Below are positions 32,895 to 40,731 of a stretch of 64,000 nt of DNA, piece after piece. Below the pieces are notes generated by a model, which was not told where the DNA came from, did no database searches, and saw only the letters and a program-made list of their open reading frames with translations. Position 1 is the first letter of the stretch. The number at the start of each line of letters is the position of its first letter. The translations under genes and the position numbers were made by a program. Source of the DNA: Chitinimonas sp036961565 (GTDB taxonomy: Bacteria; Pseudomonadota; Gammaproteobacteria; Burkholderiales; Chitinimonadaceae); contig NZ_JBAMDD010000001.1 of assembly GCF_036961565.1 (NCBI RefSeq), forward strand, positions 466,908 to 530,907, read 5' to 3'.

Positions 32895-33702
32895 GCCGAC
32901 AGAACAGGGAGCGATACAGTTTTGCCGGGGCAGGGTACTGCATGCCCGTAGCCGCCCGCGCCACAATCGTTTTGTCTACCCGGTTTTCTTCCTGCGCTTG
33001 CGGCTGACCGACACGGCAGGTTTGCGGGCGGCCAGTAGCCCCTGGTTTGGCTACCAGCGTGCGGGCCTGCTGAGTTTCCATGATCGCGACCACGGTGGGC
33101 GCGATGGCGGCAACCTGCTGGCCTGGCTGGATGGCCGTCTTGCGGCTGCGGGACTGCAGCGGCCCGATGGCGATGTCTGGCTACAGACCTTTCCCCGCCT
33201 GATGGGCTATGCCTTCAAACCGGTCAGTTTCTGGTTTTGCCATGACCGCAGCGGCGCGCTGACATTGCTGCTGGCCGAGGTAAACAACACTTTTGGCGAG
33301 CGACACCAGTACGTGCTTGTCCCGCCGGATGGTGGGGTGATCGATAACGATACCTTGCTGAGCTGCAGCAAGGTGTTTCATGTCTCGCCCTTCTGTGAGG
33401 TCAAGGGCAGTTATCGGTTTCGGATACGCCGGCACGGCGATCTGCATATGGCTGGCATCGACTATTACGACGACCAGCATCAAGCACGGCCCCTGCTCAA
33501 GACGGCGTTGTGGGGCAGGGCCGAGCCCTTGCGTGCTGGCCGCCTGCTGACCGCCGTACTGGCCATGCCCTTCATGACGCTGGGCGTGGTGGCAAGGATA
33601 CATTGGCAGGCGCTACGCCTGTGGGGGAAGGGTGTGCCTTTCTTCCGCAAGCCCGCTGCGCCTGAGCGAGAAGTCACCCATAACATCGAGGTAATACGAT
33701 GA
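32887..33702 (+). CDS. DUF1365 family protein
   Basis: A 271-residue protein of unknown biochemistry with the family marks C-R-G-R-V-L-H-A-R-x-R-P near residue 13, F-P-R-L-M-G-Y-A-F-K-P-V-S-F-W-F near residue 101, and N-N-T-F-G-E-R near residue 134. A hydrophobic stretch near residue 220-240 suggests membrane contact. The gene is nearly always found between a COG2907 flavoprotein and a CFA-synthase-like gene, as here, so a part in fatty-acid modification is inferred. It overlaps both neighbours (8 and 4 bases). Confidence 0.88.
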   Translation: MTKPTEQGAIQFCRGRVLHARSRPRHNRFVYPVFFLRLRLTDTAGLRAASSPWFGYQRAGLLSFHDRDHGGRDGGNLLAWLDGRLAAAGLQRPDGDVWLQTFPRLMGYAFKPVSFWFCHDRSGALTLLLAEVNNTFGERHQYVLVPPDGGVIDNDTLLSCSKVFHVSPFCEVKGSYRFRIRRHGDLHMAGIDYYDDQHQARPLLKTALWGRAEPLRAGRLLTAVLAMPFMTLGVVARIHWQALRLWGKGVPFFRKPAAPEREVTHNIEVIR

Positions 33703-34910
33703 ACCGTAACGATCTGGCGCTGCCATACCGAACTGAAGGGCTACCGCTGAGTGCCCGACTTTTTGTTGGCATGCTGCAAAAACTATCATCGGGTTCGCTG
33801 ACCCTGGTGGACCCCCAGGGTCAGGTTGCCCATTTTGGCATGCTCGGTGCCAGCCCCCATGCCGAGCTGCAGGTGCATGACTGGCGTGCCGCTGCTGCCA
33901 TACTGCGGCAAGGCGATATCGGTTTTGCCGAGAGCTACAAGCAGGGTTGGGTGGACAGCAGCGATATGCTGGCCTTGTTCACACTGGCCCTGCGCAATGA
34001 GGCTGCCATGAGCCAGGCCGTCAACGGCCGCTGGTGGGCGCTGCTACTCAAGCGTCTGGCGCATCTGGTCTTGCGTGACAACAATCGTCGCGGTAGCCGT
34101 CGCAATATCTCGGCCCATTATGATCTGGGCAATCCTTTCTACCAGCTGTGGCTGGATCCCTCCATGTCTTATTCGGCAGCGCTGTTCCAGCCCGGCGCAG
34201 AGCAGACGCTGGAAGCGGCACAATGGGCCAAGTACGACCGCATTCTGGATCAACTGAATGCGGTACCGGGGCAAACAGTGCTGGAGATTGGGTGCGGCTG
34301 GGGGGGCTTTGCCGAACGTGCTGCCCAGCGTGGCCTGAAGGTGTATGGGGTGACCCTGTCAACCGAGCAACTGGCCTGGGCACAGGCACGTATGGCGCGC
34401 CTGGGGCTGAGCGAGCAGGTCAGCCTGACGCTGACCGACTATCGCGATATCGAGGGGCAATTCGACCATATCGTCTCCATCGAGATGGTGGAGGCGGTTG
34501 GGGAGCGCTGGTGGCCGACCTATTTTGGCAAGCTGGCCAGTTTGCGCAAGCCGGGCGGACGCGTGGTCATACAGTCCATCGATATCGTGGATGAGCGCTT
34601 TGAGAGCTACCGTAGCGGAACAGACTTCATCCAGCAGTACATCTTTCCTGGCGGCATGCTGCCCAGCCCGCAGCGCTTTGAGGCGCAAGCCCGTGCAGCG
34701 GGTCTTTCTGTCCTGAATCAGCTGGAGTTTGGCCTGGACTACGCGGCAACCTTGCGCCTTTGGCGCATGCGCTTTGAACAGGCGCTGGAGGCGGTACGTG
34801 CCCTGGGCTACGACGAGGCGTTCATCCGCCTGTGGCGCATGTACTTCATCTACTGCGAAGCGGGTTTCCGTGAGGGTAGAACCGGGGTAAGGCAATGGAC
34901 ACTGGCTTGA
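33699..34910 (+). CDS. cyclopropane-fatty-acid-synthase-like SAM methyltransferase
   Basis: A 403-residue enzyme expected to methylate the double bond of unsaturated phospholipid acyl chains using S-adenosylmethionine. SAM motif I is V-L-E-I-G-C-G-W-G-G (about 194-203). Acyl-site regions are D-P-S-M-S-Y-S-A-A-L-F and Y-I-F-P-G-G-M-L-P-S. Compared with E. coli Cfa, bicarbonate ligands Cys139 and His266 are replaced by Ala160 and Gln292, while Glu239 and Tyr317 are kept (Glu265, Tyr348). Loss of these ligands argues against ordinary cyclopropane formation; a UfaM-like methylation leading to methylated or furan fatty acids is my preferred reading. Overlaps the preceding gene by ATGA. Confidence 0.9.
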   Translation: MNRNDLALPYRTEGLPLSARLFVGMLQKLSSGSLTLVDPQGQVAHFGMLGASPHAELQVHDWRAAAAILRQGDIGFAESYKQGWVDSSDMLALFTLALRNEAAMSQAVNGRWWALLLKRLAHLVLRDNNRRGSRRNISAHYDLGNPFYQLWLDPSMSYSAALFQPGAEQTLEAAQWAKYDRILDQLNAVPGQTVLEIGCGWGGFAERAAQRGLKVYGVTLSTEQLAWAQARMARLGLSEQVSLTLTDYRDIEGQFDHIVSIEMVEAVGERWWPTYFGKLASLRKPGGRVVIQSIDIVDERFESYRSGTDFIQQYIFPGGMLPSPQRFEAQARAAGLSVLNQLEFGLDYAATLRLWRMRFEQALEAVRALGYDEAFIRLWRMYFIYCEAGFREGRTGVRQWTLA

Positions 34911-35404
34911 TGCGACTGCTGCTGGTGCTTTTGTTGTCGGTTACCGCACAGGCAAGCTGGCGCGATGCCTTGCCTGGTGCGCGGATGGTAGGGCAGGGAG
35001 AGATGCGCTGGTTTGGTCTCAAGCTTTATCGTGCCGAACTGCTTAGCCACAGTGGTAAATACGATCCCCAGCAAGGCCACGCCCTGGTGCTGACCTATGC
35101 ACGTAGCTTCAAGGCGGATCGCATCATTGATGCCAGCCTGGAGCAGATGGCGAGGTTGGGTGCGCCCAAGGCACGCTTTGACGATTGGGCTGCTCACATG
35201 CGACGCGGTTTTGTCGATGTCAGCGAGGGCGATGCCTTGGTGGGCGTGCTGCAGCCCGGCAAGGGCATACGCTTTTATGCGGGCGAACGGCTTACGGCTG
35301 ATATTGATGACCCGGAGTTTGCCCGTTGGTTCTTTGCCATCTGGCTGGATGCGCGTACCAGCGAGCCTGGCCTGCGCAAGCAGTTACTGGGCGGCGCGCC
35401 ATGA
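34910..35404 (+). CDS. chalcone isomerase-like exported protein
   Basis: A 164-residue protein with a clear signal peptide (R-L-L-L-V-L-L-L-S-V-T-A-Q-A) and the bacterial chalcone-isomerase-like fold: G-E-M-R-W-F-G-L-K-L-Y-R-A-E-L near residue 32 and L-Q-P-G-K-G-I-R-F-Y near residue 112. Plant relatives bind fatty acids, which would suit a lipid-modifying operon, but the bacterial function is unknown. Start ATG 34910 overlaps the previous stop (TGATG), matching the coupled junctions elsewhere in the operon; ATG 34895 is an alternative with a weak ribosome site. Confidence 0.82.
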   Translation: MRLLLVLLLSVTAQASWRDALPGARMVGQGEMRWFGLKLYRAELLSHSGKYDPQQGHALVLTYARSFKADRIIDASLEQMARLGAPKARFDDWAAHMRRGFVDVSEGDALVGVLQPGKGIRFYAGERLTADIDDPEFARWFFAIWLDARTSEPGLRKQLLGGAP

Positions 35405-36669
35405 AAACCACCGGCCTGCTCGCCTACGCCGCACTAGGGTGGCCATTGGCGATGGCGGCCTTGCCGGTCTATGTGACTGCGCCTCAGTTCTATGGTGCGG
35501 AGCTGGGGCTCAACCTGGCCAGCCTGGGTCTGGTGCTGCTTCTGGCGCGACTGGTTGATACCGTTCAGGACCCCTGGCTGGGCCGACTGGTAGACGCCTG
35601 GCAGCATAAGCCTGCAGGCTGGCGGCGATTGATGCTGCTGGGAGGCGCTATGCTGGCGGCTAGTCTGTTTGCCTTGTTCACGCCGCCGCAACTAGCCAGT
35701 TGGGGCCTTCATGCCTGGCTGGCTGTCTGCTTGGTGGTGGTCTACACGGCCCACAGCCTGGTCAATATCTGCTACCTGGCCTGGGGCGCCAGGCTCACCG
35801 ACGACGTGGATGCGCGCTCGCGGGTTACCGCATGGCGTGAGGCAGCGGGTCTGGCGGGGGTACTGCTGGCCTCGGTACTCCCGGTTTGGCTGGTGCAGCA
35901 GTATGGGGCGCGACAAGGCTACAGTTTTTACGCCTTGGTGTTTGCGGTCGTGCTGTTGCTGGCCCTGGCCTACACCCTGCGCTGCACCCCACAGCCCTTG
36001 CTGCCACCGAAACGGGCGGGCGCCGATTGGCGCTTGCTGCTGCAACCGCCGGCCATACGGCGGTTGATGCTGGTTTACCTGATCAACTCCCTGGCCGTGG
36101 CACTGCCCGCCACGCTGGTGCTGTTCTATATCGCCGATGTATTGCAGGCGCCTGCTGCTGCTGGCGGCCTGCTGCTGGTTTATTTTCTGGCGGGTGCCCT
36201 TACCTTGCCCTGCTGGGTACTGCTGGCCGACCGCATAGGCAAGGCCAGGGCCTGGTTGGTGGGCATGGTGCTCGGCAGCTGCGCGTTCTTCTGGGCGGCT
36301 AGCCTTGGGAGTGGCGATGTCTGGCAGTTTGGCGTCGTCTGCCTGCTGTCTGGCATGGCACTGGGCGCTGATCTGGCATTGCCGCCCGCCTTGCTGGCCG
36401 ATCTGATTCCGTCTGGGCAGCGCCAGGATACCGGCCTTTACTTCGGCATCTGGGCCATGCTGGGCAAGCTGGCGCTAGCCTTGGCCGCCGGCTTGGCGTT
36501 ACCCCTCTTGCATGGTCTTGGCTATGTGCCGGGCAGCCCTGCAGCTGCCGGTGCACTCGCCATGATCTACGCCGGTGTGCCTTGTGTGCTCAAGCTGTTC
36601 AACGGCTTGCTGCTCTTAGGCTGGAGCCCTGCATTCCGCCCTCAACCCCTGCCGGAGCCTACCCCATGA
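35401..36669 (+). CDS. MFS transporter, GPH-like
   Basis: A 422-residue carrier with twelve predicted membrane helices. The loop R-L-V-D-T-V-Q-D-P-W-L-G-R-L-V-D near residue 50 is the glycoside-pentoside-hexuronide (GPH) type MFS signature with the paired aspartates that couple cations. The matching loop G-M-A-L-G-A-D-L-A-L-P-P-A-L-L-A-D is in the second half. The substrate is unknown; in this operon a lipid precursor or sugar-like headgroup are both possible. Overlaps both neighbours by ATGA. Confidence 0.87.
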   Translation: MKTTGLLAYAALGWPLAMAALPVYVTAPQFYGAELGLNLASLGLVLLLARLVDTVQDPWLGRLVDAWQHKPAGWRRLMLLGGAMLAASLFALFTPPQLASWGLHAWLAVCLVVVYTAHSLVNICYLAWGARLTDDVDARSRVTAWREAAGLAGVLLASVLPVWLVQQYGARQGYSFYALVFAVVLLLALAYTLRCTPQPLLPPKRAGADWRLLLQPPAIRRLMLVYLINSLAVALPATLVLFYIADVLQAPAAAGGLLLVYFLAGALTLPCWVLLADRIGKARAWLVGMVLGSCAFFWAASLGSGDVWQFGVVCLLSGMALGADLALPPALLADLIPSGQRQDTGLYFGIWAMLGKLALALAAGLALPLLHGLGYVPGSPAAAGALAMIYAGVPCVLKLFNGLLLLGWSPAFRPQPLPEPTP

Positions 36670-37190
36670 AACGCTTGCTGGTCCTGTTGCTTGCTGGTCT
36701 CCTGCTGGGCTGTGCCGGGGTGGATGTCAACCACTACGCACGCCAAAAGCCCACCCTTGATCTGCCCAGTTACTTCAACGGCACCATTGATGCCTGGGGC
36801 GTGTTTCAGAAGCGTAATGGTGAGGTGGCGCGGCGATTCAAGGTGGAAATGCGCTGTAGCTGGGTGGGCGACACGGGCACCCTGGATGAGCGTTTTGTCT
36901 ACGATGATGGCGAGACGCAGCGGCGCGTCTGGACCCTTACCCGACAGGCGGACGGCAGTTGGCAGGGCCGTGCCGACGATGTGCAGGGTGTGGCGGTGGG
37001 CCGTGTGGCCGGTAACGCCCTGCACTGGACCTATACCCTCAAGCTGCCCGTAGATGGAACAGTTTATGAGGTGGCTTTTGACGACTGGATGTGGTTGCTG
37101 GATGAGCAGACCATGTTCAACCGTTCAACCCTGTCCAAGTTCGGCGTGAACCTCGGTGAGGTCTCGCTGTTCTTTCGCAAGCGGTCGTGA
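36666..37190 (+). CDS. DUF3833 lipoprotein
   Basis: A 174-residue lipoprotein. The lipobox L-L-L-G-C puts the lipidated cysteine near residue 16. The mature part opens V-D-V-N-H-Y-A-R-Q-K-P and has the DUF3833 pattern F-N-G-T-I-D-A-W-G-V-F-Q. The D-W-M-W-L-L-D segment near residue 140 is conserved. A beta-rich lipid-binding fold is likely; function unknown. It has no aspartate at +2, so outer-membrane sorting is expected. Co-translated with the MFS gene (ATGA) and the SDR gene (GTGA). Confidence 0.85.
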   Translation: MKRLLVLLLAGLLLGCAGVDVNHYARQKPTLDLPSYFNGTIDAWGVFQKRNGEVARRFKVEMRCSWVGDTGTLDERFVYDDGETQRRVWTLTRQADGSWQGRADDVQGVAVGRVAGNALHWTYTLKLPVDGTVYEVAFDDWMWLLDEQTMFNRSTLSKFGVNLGEVSLFFRKRS

Positions 37191-37969
37191 ACATGGCCAG
37201 CATGAATCGACCGATACAGGACTGGCGCACGCAACGGGTGTGGCTGGTGGGCGCTTCCAGCGGGATAGGGGAGGCCTTTGCCCAAGCCTTGCTAGCGGCA
37301 GGGGCCAGGGTCGTCTTGTCTGCCAGGCGGGAGAGCGAACTGTGGCGGGTGGCGGGTTCGCATGAGCTGGCGGCGGTCGTGGCGTTTGACGCTGCCACCG
37401 AGGCAGAGTGGCCTGCGGCCCATGCCAAGGCGGAGGCCGCCTTTGGTGGCCTGGACCTGGTGGTGTTCCTGGCGGCGCGCTATGAGCCCCAGCGCGCCTG
37501 GGAGCTGGATGCTGCCGCCGCGGCACGTAGCTTTGAGCTGAATGTGCTGAGTGTGTACCGGGGTTTGACGCTGGTATTACCTGCCATGTTGGCCAAGGGC
37601 TGTGGCGGTGTCGCGCTGGTGGCCAGCGTGTCGGGCTATACCGGTCTGCCCAAGGCTTCGGTCTATGGCGCTACCAAGGCTGCGCTGATCAACCTGGCCG
37701 AGACGCTGTACTTTGACTTAGCACCCCGGGGCTTGGCCATCTACCTGGTCAATCCTGGCTTTGTCGCCACCCCCATGACCCGTGCCAACGATTTCAGCAT
37801 GCCGGAGCTGATGACGCCGCAAGCCGCTGCCCAAGCCATGCTGGCGGGCATGGCGGCCGGACGATTCGAGATTCGTTTTCCCCGTCGTTTCACCAGCATG
37901 TTGTGGTGGCTGAGCAGGCTGCCCTATAGCTGGCGCTTTCCCTTGCTGCACAAGGTTACTGGATTATGA
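37187..37969 (+). CDS. short-chain dehydrogenase/reductase
   Basis: A 260-residue NAD(P)-dependent oxidoreductase. Cofactor loop G-A-S-S-G-I-G-E near residue 19; catalytic serine in A-S-V-S-G-Y and Y-x-x-x-K in V-Y-G-A-T-K near residue 160. The C-terminus has a basic amphipathic stretch (I-R-F-P-R-R-F-T-S-M-L-W-W-L-S-R-L) that may touch the membrane. GTG 37187 overlaps the previous stop; ATG 37193 or 37202 could also serve. SDRs of this type recur in light and singlet-oxygen lipid operons. Confidence 0.9.
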   Translation: MNMASMNRPIQDWRTQRVWLVGASSGIGEAFAQALLAAGARVVLSARRESELWRVAGSHELAAVVAFDAATEAEWPAAHAKAEAAFGGLDLVVFLAARYEPQRAWELDAAAAARSFELNVLSVYRGLTLVLPAMLAKGCGGVALVASVSGYTGLPKASVYGATKAALINLAETLYFDLAPRGLAIYLVNPGFVATPMTRANDFSMPELMTPQAAAQAMLAGMAAGRFEIRFPRRFTSMLWWLSRLPYSWRFPLLHKVTGL

Positions 37970-38382
37970 AACCCCGTTTTGAAGAGATCATCCGCTGGTT
38001 TGAATCGCTGACGCCGGCCAGCCTGACCGCCATCGCAAGCTGTTACGCCCCACAGGCGCGTTTCAAGGATCCGTTCAATGATGTGCGGGGCCTGCCTGCC
38101 ATCGAACGTATCTACCAGCATATGTTCGAGACGCTAGAGCAACCCCGCTTTGTGGTGGAGAGCTGTATTGCCGAAGCAGAACGCGCTTTTGTTGTCTGGC
38201 GTTTTGAGTTTGGCTTGCGTGGGCGTGCCATGGTGATACGCGGTGGCTCGCAGCTGGAGCTGGATAGCCAGGGCTTGATCGTGCTGCACCACGACTATTG
38301 GGATGCCGCCGAGCAGCTCTATGAGCACGTGCCGGTGTTGGGTGCGGTGTTGCGCATGATCAAGCGAAGGCTGGCGATATGA
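37966..38382 (+). CDS. SnoaL/NTF2-like protein
   Basis: A 138-residue cone-shaped NTF2-fold protein: F-E-S-L-T-P-A-S-L opening helix, C-Y-A-P-Q-A-R-F-K-D-P-F-N strand near residue 26, and the closing H-H-D-Y-W-D-A-A near residue 107. Members are small-molecule binding proteins or isomerases; this one commonly follows the SDR gene in the same type of operon, suggesting a shared intermediate. It overlaps both neighbours by 4 bases. Confidence 0.85.
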   Translation: MKPRFEEIIRWFESLTPASLTAIASCYAPQARFKDPFNDVRGLPAIERIYQHMFETLEQPRFVVESCIAEAERAFVVWRFEFGLRGRAMVIRGGSQLELDSQGLIVLHHDYWDAAEQLYEHVPVLGAVLRMIKRRLAI

Positions 38383-39314
38383 GTGCATCTGACCAGCATG
38401 AGCACGGCTTGCAGATGCCGATTGGGGCGGTCGAGAAGGAAACCAGGGTATCCAAGGAGCTGCTGCGAATGTGGGAGCGGCGCTATGGCTTTCCTTTGCC
38501 CGACCGCGATGAGAGTGGTGATCGGGTCTACAGCCGGGAGACGGTGGAGAAGCTCAAGCTGATACGCCTGTTGATAGACCGGGGATATCGCCCCGGTCGG
38601 CTGATGAATATGCAGCTGGCGGCCTTGCGTGACTTGCAAGCAGGGGCGCCACGGCAGGGTGTGCCGGTGGCTGCGTCCCTGCCCGTGGGGCCTGGGGATG
38701 AGCTGGTTGCCCTGCTGCAGCAGAACGATGTGAACGGGATGCGGCGCTGGTTGAGCCAGCAACTGATAGACCATGGCTTGCGCAGGTTTGTGACGGTCAG
38801 CCTGCAGCATGCCAACCACGCTGTTGGCGCGGCATGGCAGCGAGGGGAGTTGGCCATCCATGCCGAACACCTTTACACCGAGCAAGTACAGATGATGCTG
38901 CGGCATGCGTTGCTGCAACTGCACCCGATGGGACAGGCACCACGCGTATTGGTGACCACGATGCCGGATGAGCCGCATCAGCTTGGGCTGCTGATGGCAG
39001 AGGTCATGCTCTGGCTGGAGGGGTGCTCCATCCTGGCTATGGGCACCGAACTGCCGCTGGCGGATATCGCCGCTGCAGCCATTGCCCACCAGGTGGACGT
39101 GGTGGCATTGTCCTTCAGCGCTGCCTATGGCGAGCAGGCGGCGCGCCAGATGCTGAATAGCCTGGCGGGCAGGCTACCTGATGGCATGCAGGTTTGGGCC
39201 GGGGGTAGCGGTGTGCGCCCAGACGACGGGCTGGCCAGCAGCATTCGTATCGTGCCCAGCCTGGACCAGATAGGTGCCTTGGCCAAGGCGTGGCGTATGG
39301 CACGATCGGTTTAG
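38379..39314 (+). CDS. litR: MerR-type B12-dependent photoreceptor regulator (CarH/LitR family)
   Basis: A 311-residue transcriptional regulator. Residues 13-80 are a MerR-type winged helix (V-S-K-E-L-L-R-M-W-E-R-R-Y-G-F-P). Residues 105-180 are the four-helix cobalamin cap with W153-x9-E163-H164, the motif that covers the adenosyl group in CarH. Residues 185-305 are the B12-binding Rossmann domain with E198-P-H200-x-x-G203, whose histidine is the lower axial ligand. Both motifs are intact, so adenosylcobalamin binding and light release are predicted: a dark repressor freed by light. It is last in the operon it probably controls. No photolyase gene is adjacent, unlike many litR loci. Confidence 0.9.
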   Translation: MSASDQHEHGLQMPIGAVEKETRVSKELLRMWERRYGFPLPDRDESGDRVYSRETVEKLKLIRLLIDRGYRPGRLMNMQLAALRDLQAGAPRQGVPVAASLPVGPGDELVALLQQNDVNGMRRWLSQQLIDHGLRRFVTVSLQHANHAVGAAWQRGELAIHAEHLYTEQVQMMLRHALLQLHPMGQAPRVLVTTMPDEPHQLGLLMAEVMLWLEGCSILAMGTELPLADIAAAAIAHQVDVVALSFSAAYGEQAARQMLNSLAGRLPDGMQVWAGGSGVRPDDGLASSIRIVPSLDQIGALAKAWRMARSV

Positions 39315-39364
39315 CGGTTTGGTGTGAGGCGGGGGCTTGAGCTTGGCATTCAGCCCCTTGCGCG

Positions 39365-40561
39365 CTATCCGCCAGCAGGTAAAGCCAGCGCCTTGGGCCA
39401 CAGCAACCACACCTGTCCCTGCTGTTTCATGCGCCCGGCCAGTTGGCCGGCTTCATGGCCATAGCCCCAGAAGAAGTCTGCTCGTATGGGGCCGCGTATG
39501 GCGCCACCGGTATCCTGGGCCTGCATCAGCCGGGTAAGCGGCTTGCTGTCGTTGGGCCAGGTGGTGGCGAGATAGATGGGGCTGCCCAGCGGGACGAACT
39601 TGGGGTCTACCGCCACGCTGCCGCCATCCGTCAATGGTACGTTCAGCGCACCAATCGGGCCGCCGTCTGCGTTGGTCAGCAAGCGGAAGAAAACGAAGCT
39701 GGGATTGGTATCGAGCAATTCCTTCAAGCGCAGCGGGTTGGCCCGCGCCCAGGCTTGTATGCCCTGCATGGAGGCCTCGTGCGACTTCAGTTCTCCCTGG
39801 TCTATCAGCCAGCGGCCTATCGACTTGTAGGGATGTCCGTTCTGATCGGCATAGCCCACCCGTATGATGCTGCCATCCTCCAGTTTGATACGGCCGGAGC
39901 CCTGTATCTGCAGGAAGAAGGCTTCAATGGGATCATCTGCCCAGGCCAAGGCCAGGCCGGCTGTCGGTGCCTTGCCGGCATCGATATCACTACGGCTCCA
40001 GTAGGGTACGACCTTGCGGCCATCCAGACGGCCGCGTAGGCGCATACCTTTCAGCTCGGGGTAGAGCTCGCCCATGTCTATGGTCAGGAGATCATCGGGT
40101 ACGCCATGGATGGGGGCACCGCCCGGCTTGGCTTCCCTGCTGCCCGTCAGCAGGGGTTCGTAGTAACCGGTGATCAGGCCGCTCTGGCTACCATCACTGC
40201 TTTCTACTCGCCACGGCTGGAAGTGCCGCTCATAGAAACCCCTTACCGTCGCATCATCGCGTGGATCGAGTGCCTGTGCTTCGCTGCAGATTTCCTTCCA
40301 GCCGGTACGGCTGGCCAGCCGCTTGCAGGAATTGAGCAAGGCTGGCCAGTTCTCCAGCAATCTGTCGCCAGGCCAGCCGGGCAGGGCGGTCCAATCTGCA
40401 GGCTGATAGCGGGCGGTGATGGGCACGGGCTTGCTGGGGGCTTCGGGGCACTGGCAATCGACAGGCTTGGTCGGTGTTGCGGTGACGGTTGGTGCGGGTG
40501 CTTGGGTGGCACAGCCAGCCAGCAAGGCCATCAGGCAGGAAGCAGTAAGGAGGCGGCGCAT
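39365..40561 (-). CDS. mltA: membrane-bound lytic murein transglycosylase A
   Basis: Outer-membrane lipoprotein cleaving peptidoglycan to 1,6-anhydromuropeptides. 398 aa from ATG 40561, chosen because it gives a clean lipoprotein signal (L-L-A-G-C, lipid cysteine near residue 17); ATG 40582 is a longer alternative. The MltA domain contains G-L-I-T-G-Y-Y-E-P-L-L near residue 130. The double-psi barrel (3D) ends with Q-D-T-G-G-A-I-R-G-P-I-R-A-D-F-F-W-G-Y-G, which includes the catalytic aspartate. It converges on litR with 50 bases between. Confidence 0.96.
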   Translation of the reverse strand: MRRLLTASCLMALLAGCATQAPAPTVTATPTKPVDCQCPEAPSKPVPITARYQPADWTALPGWPGDRLLENWPALLNSCKRLASRTGWKEICSEAQALDPRDDATVRGFYERHFQPWRVESSDGSQSGLITGYYEPLLTGSREAKPGGAPIHGVPDDLLTIDMGELYPELKGMRLRGRLDGRKVVPYWSRSDIDAGKAPTAGLALAWADDPIEAFFLQIQGSGRIKLEDGSIIRVGYADQNGHPYKSIGRWLIDQGELKSHEASMQGIQAWARANPLRLKELLDTNPSFVFFRLLTNADGGPIGALNVPLTDGGSVAVDPKFVPLGSPIYLATTWPNDSKPLTRLMQAQDTGGAIRGPIRADFFWGYGHEAGQLAGRMKQQGQVWLLWPKALALPAGG

Positions 40562-40678
40562 GGCGAATCGCGTTCTGGACAAGGGCTTGAGCTTACCGCA
40601 ACTGGCTGGGTTATTGGGTACTTAAGCGCCACTAACCGGTACGCAGGATAGTTGCGGGCGTGCTGTGCACACCGTAAT

Positions 40679-40708
40679 AAAAACAGGGTGCCTCGGCACC
40701 CTGTTTTT
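40679..40708 (-). terminator. rho-independent terminator of the porin gene
   Basis: A 13-bp stem (AAAAACAGGGTGC with GCACCCTGTTTTT) and a CTCG tetraloop; the ends are A/T runs on both strands, so it could work both ways. It lies 23 bases after the porin stop. Confidence 0.9.
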
Positions 40709-40731
40709 ACTTTCAGTTCACCACAGGCTCT

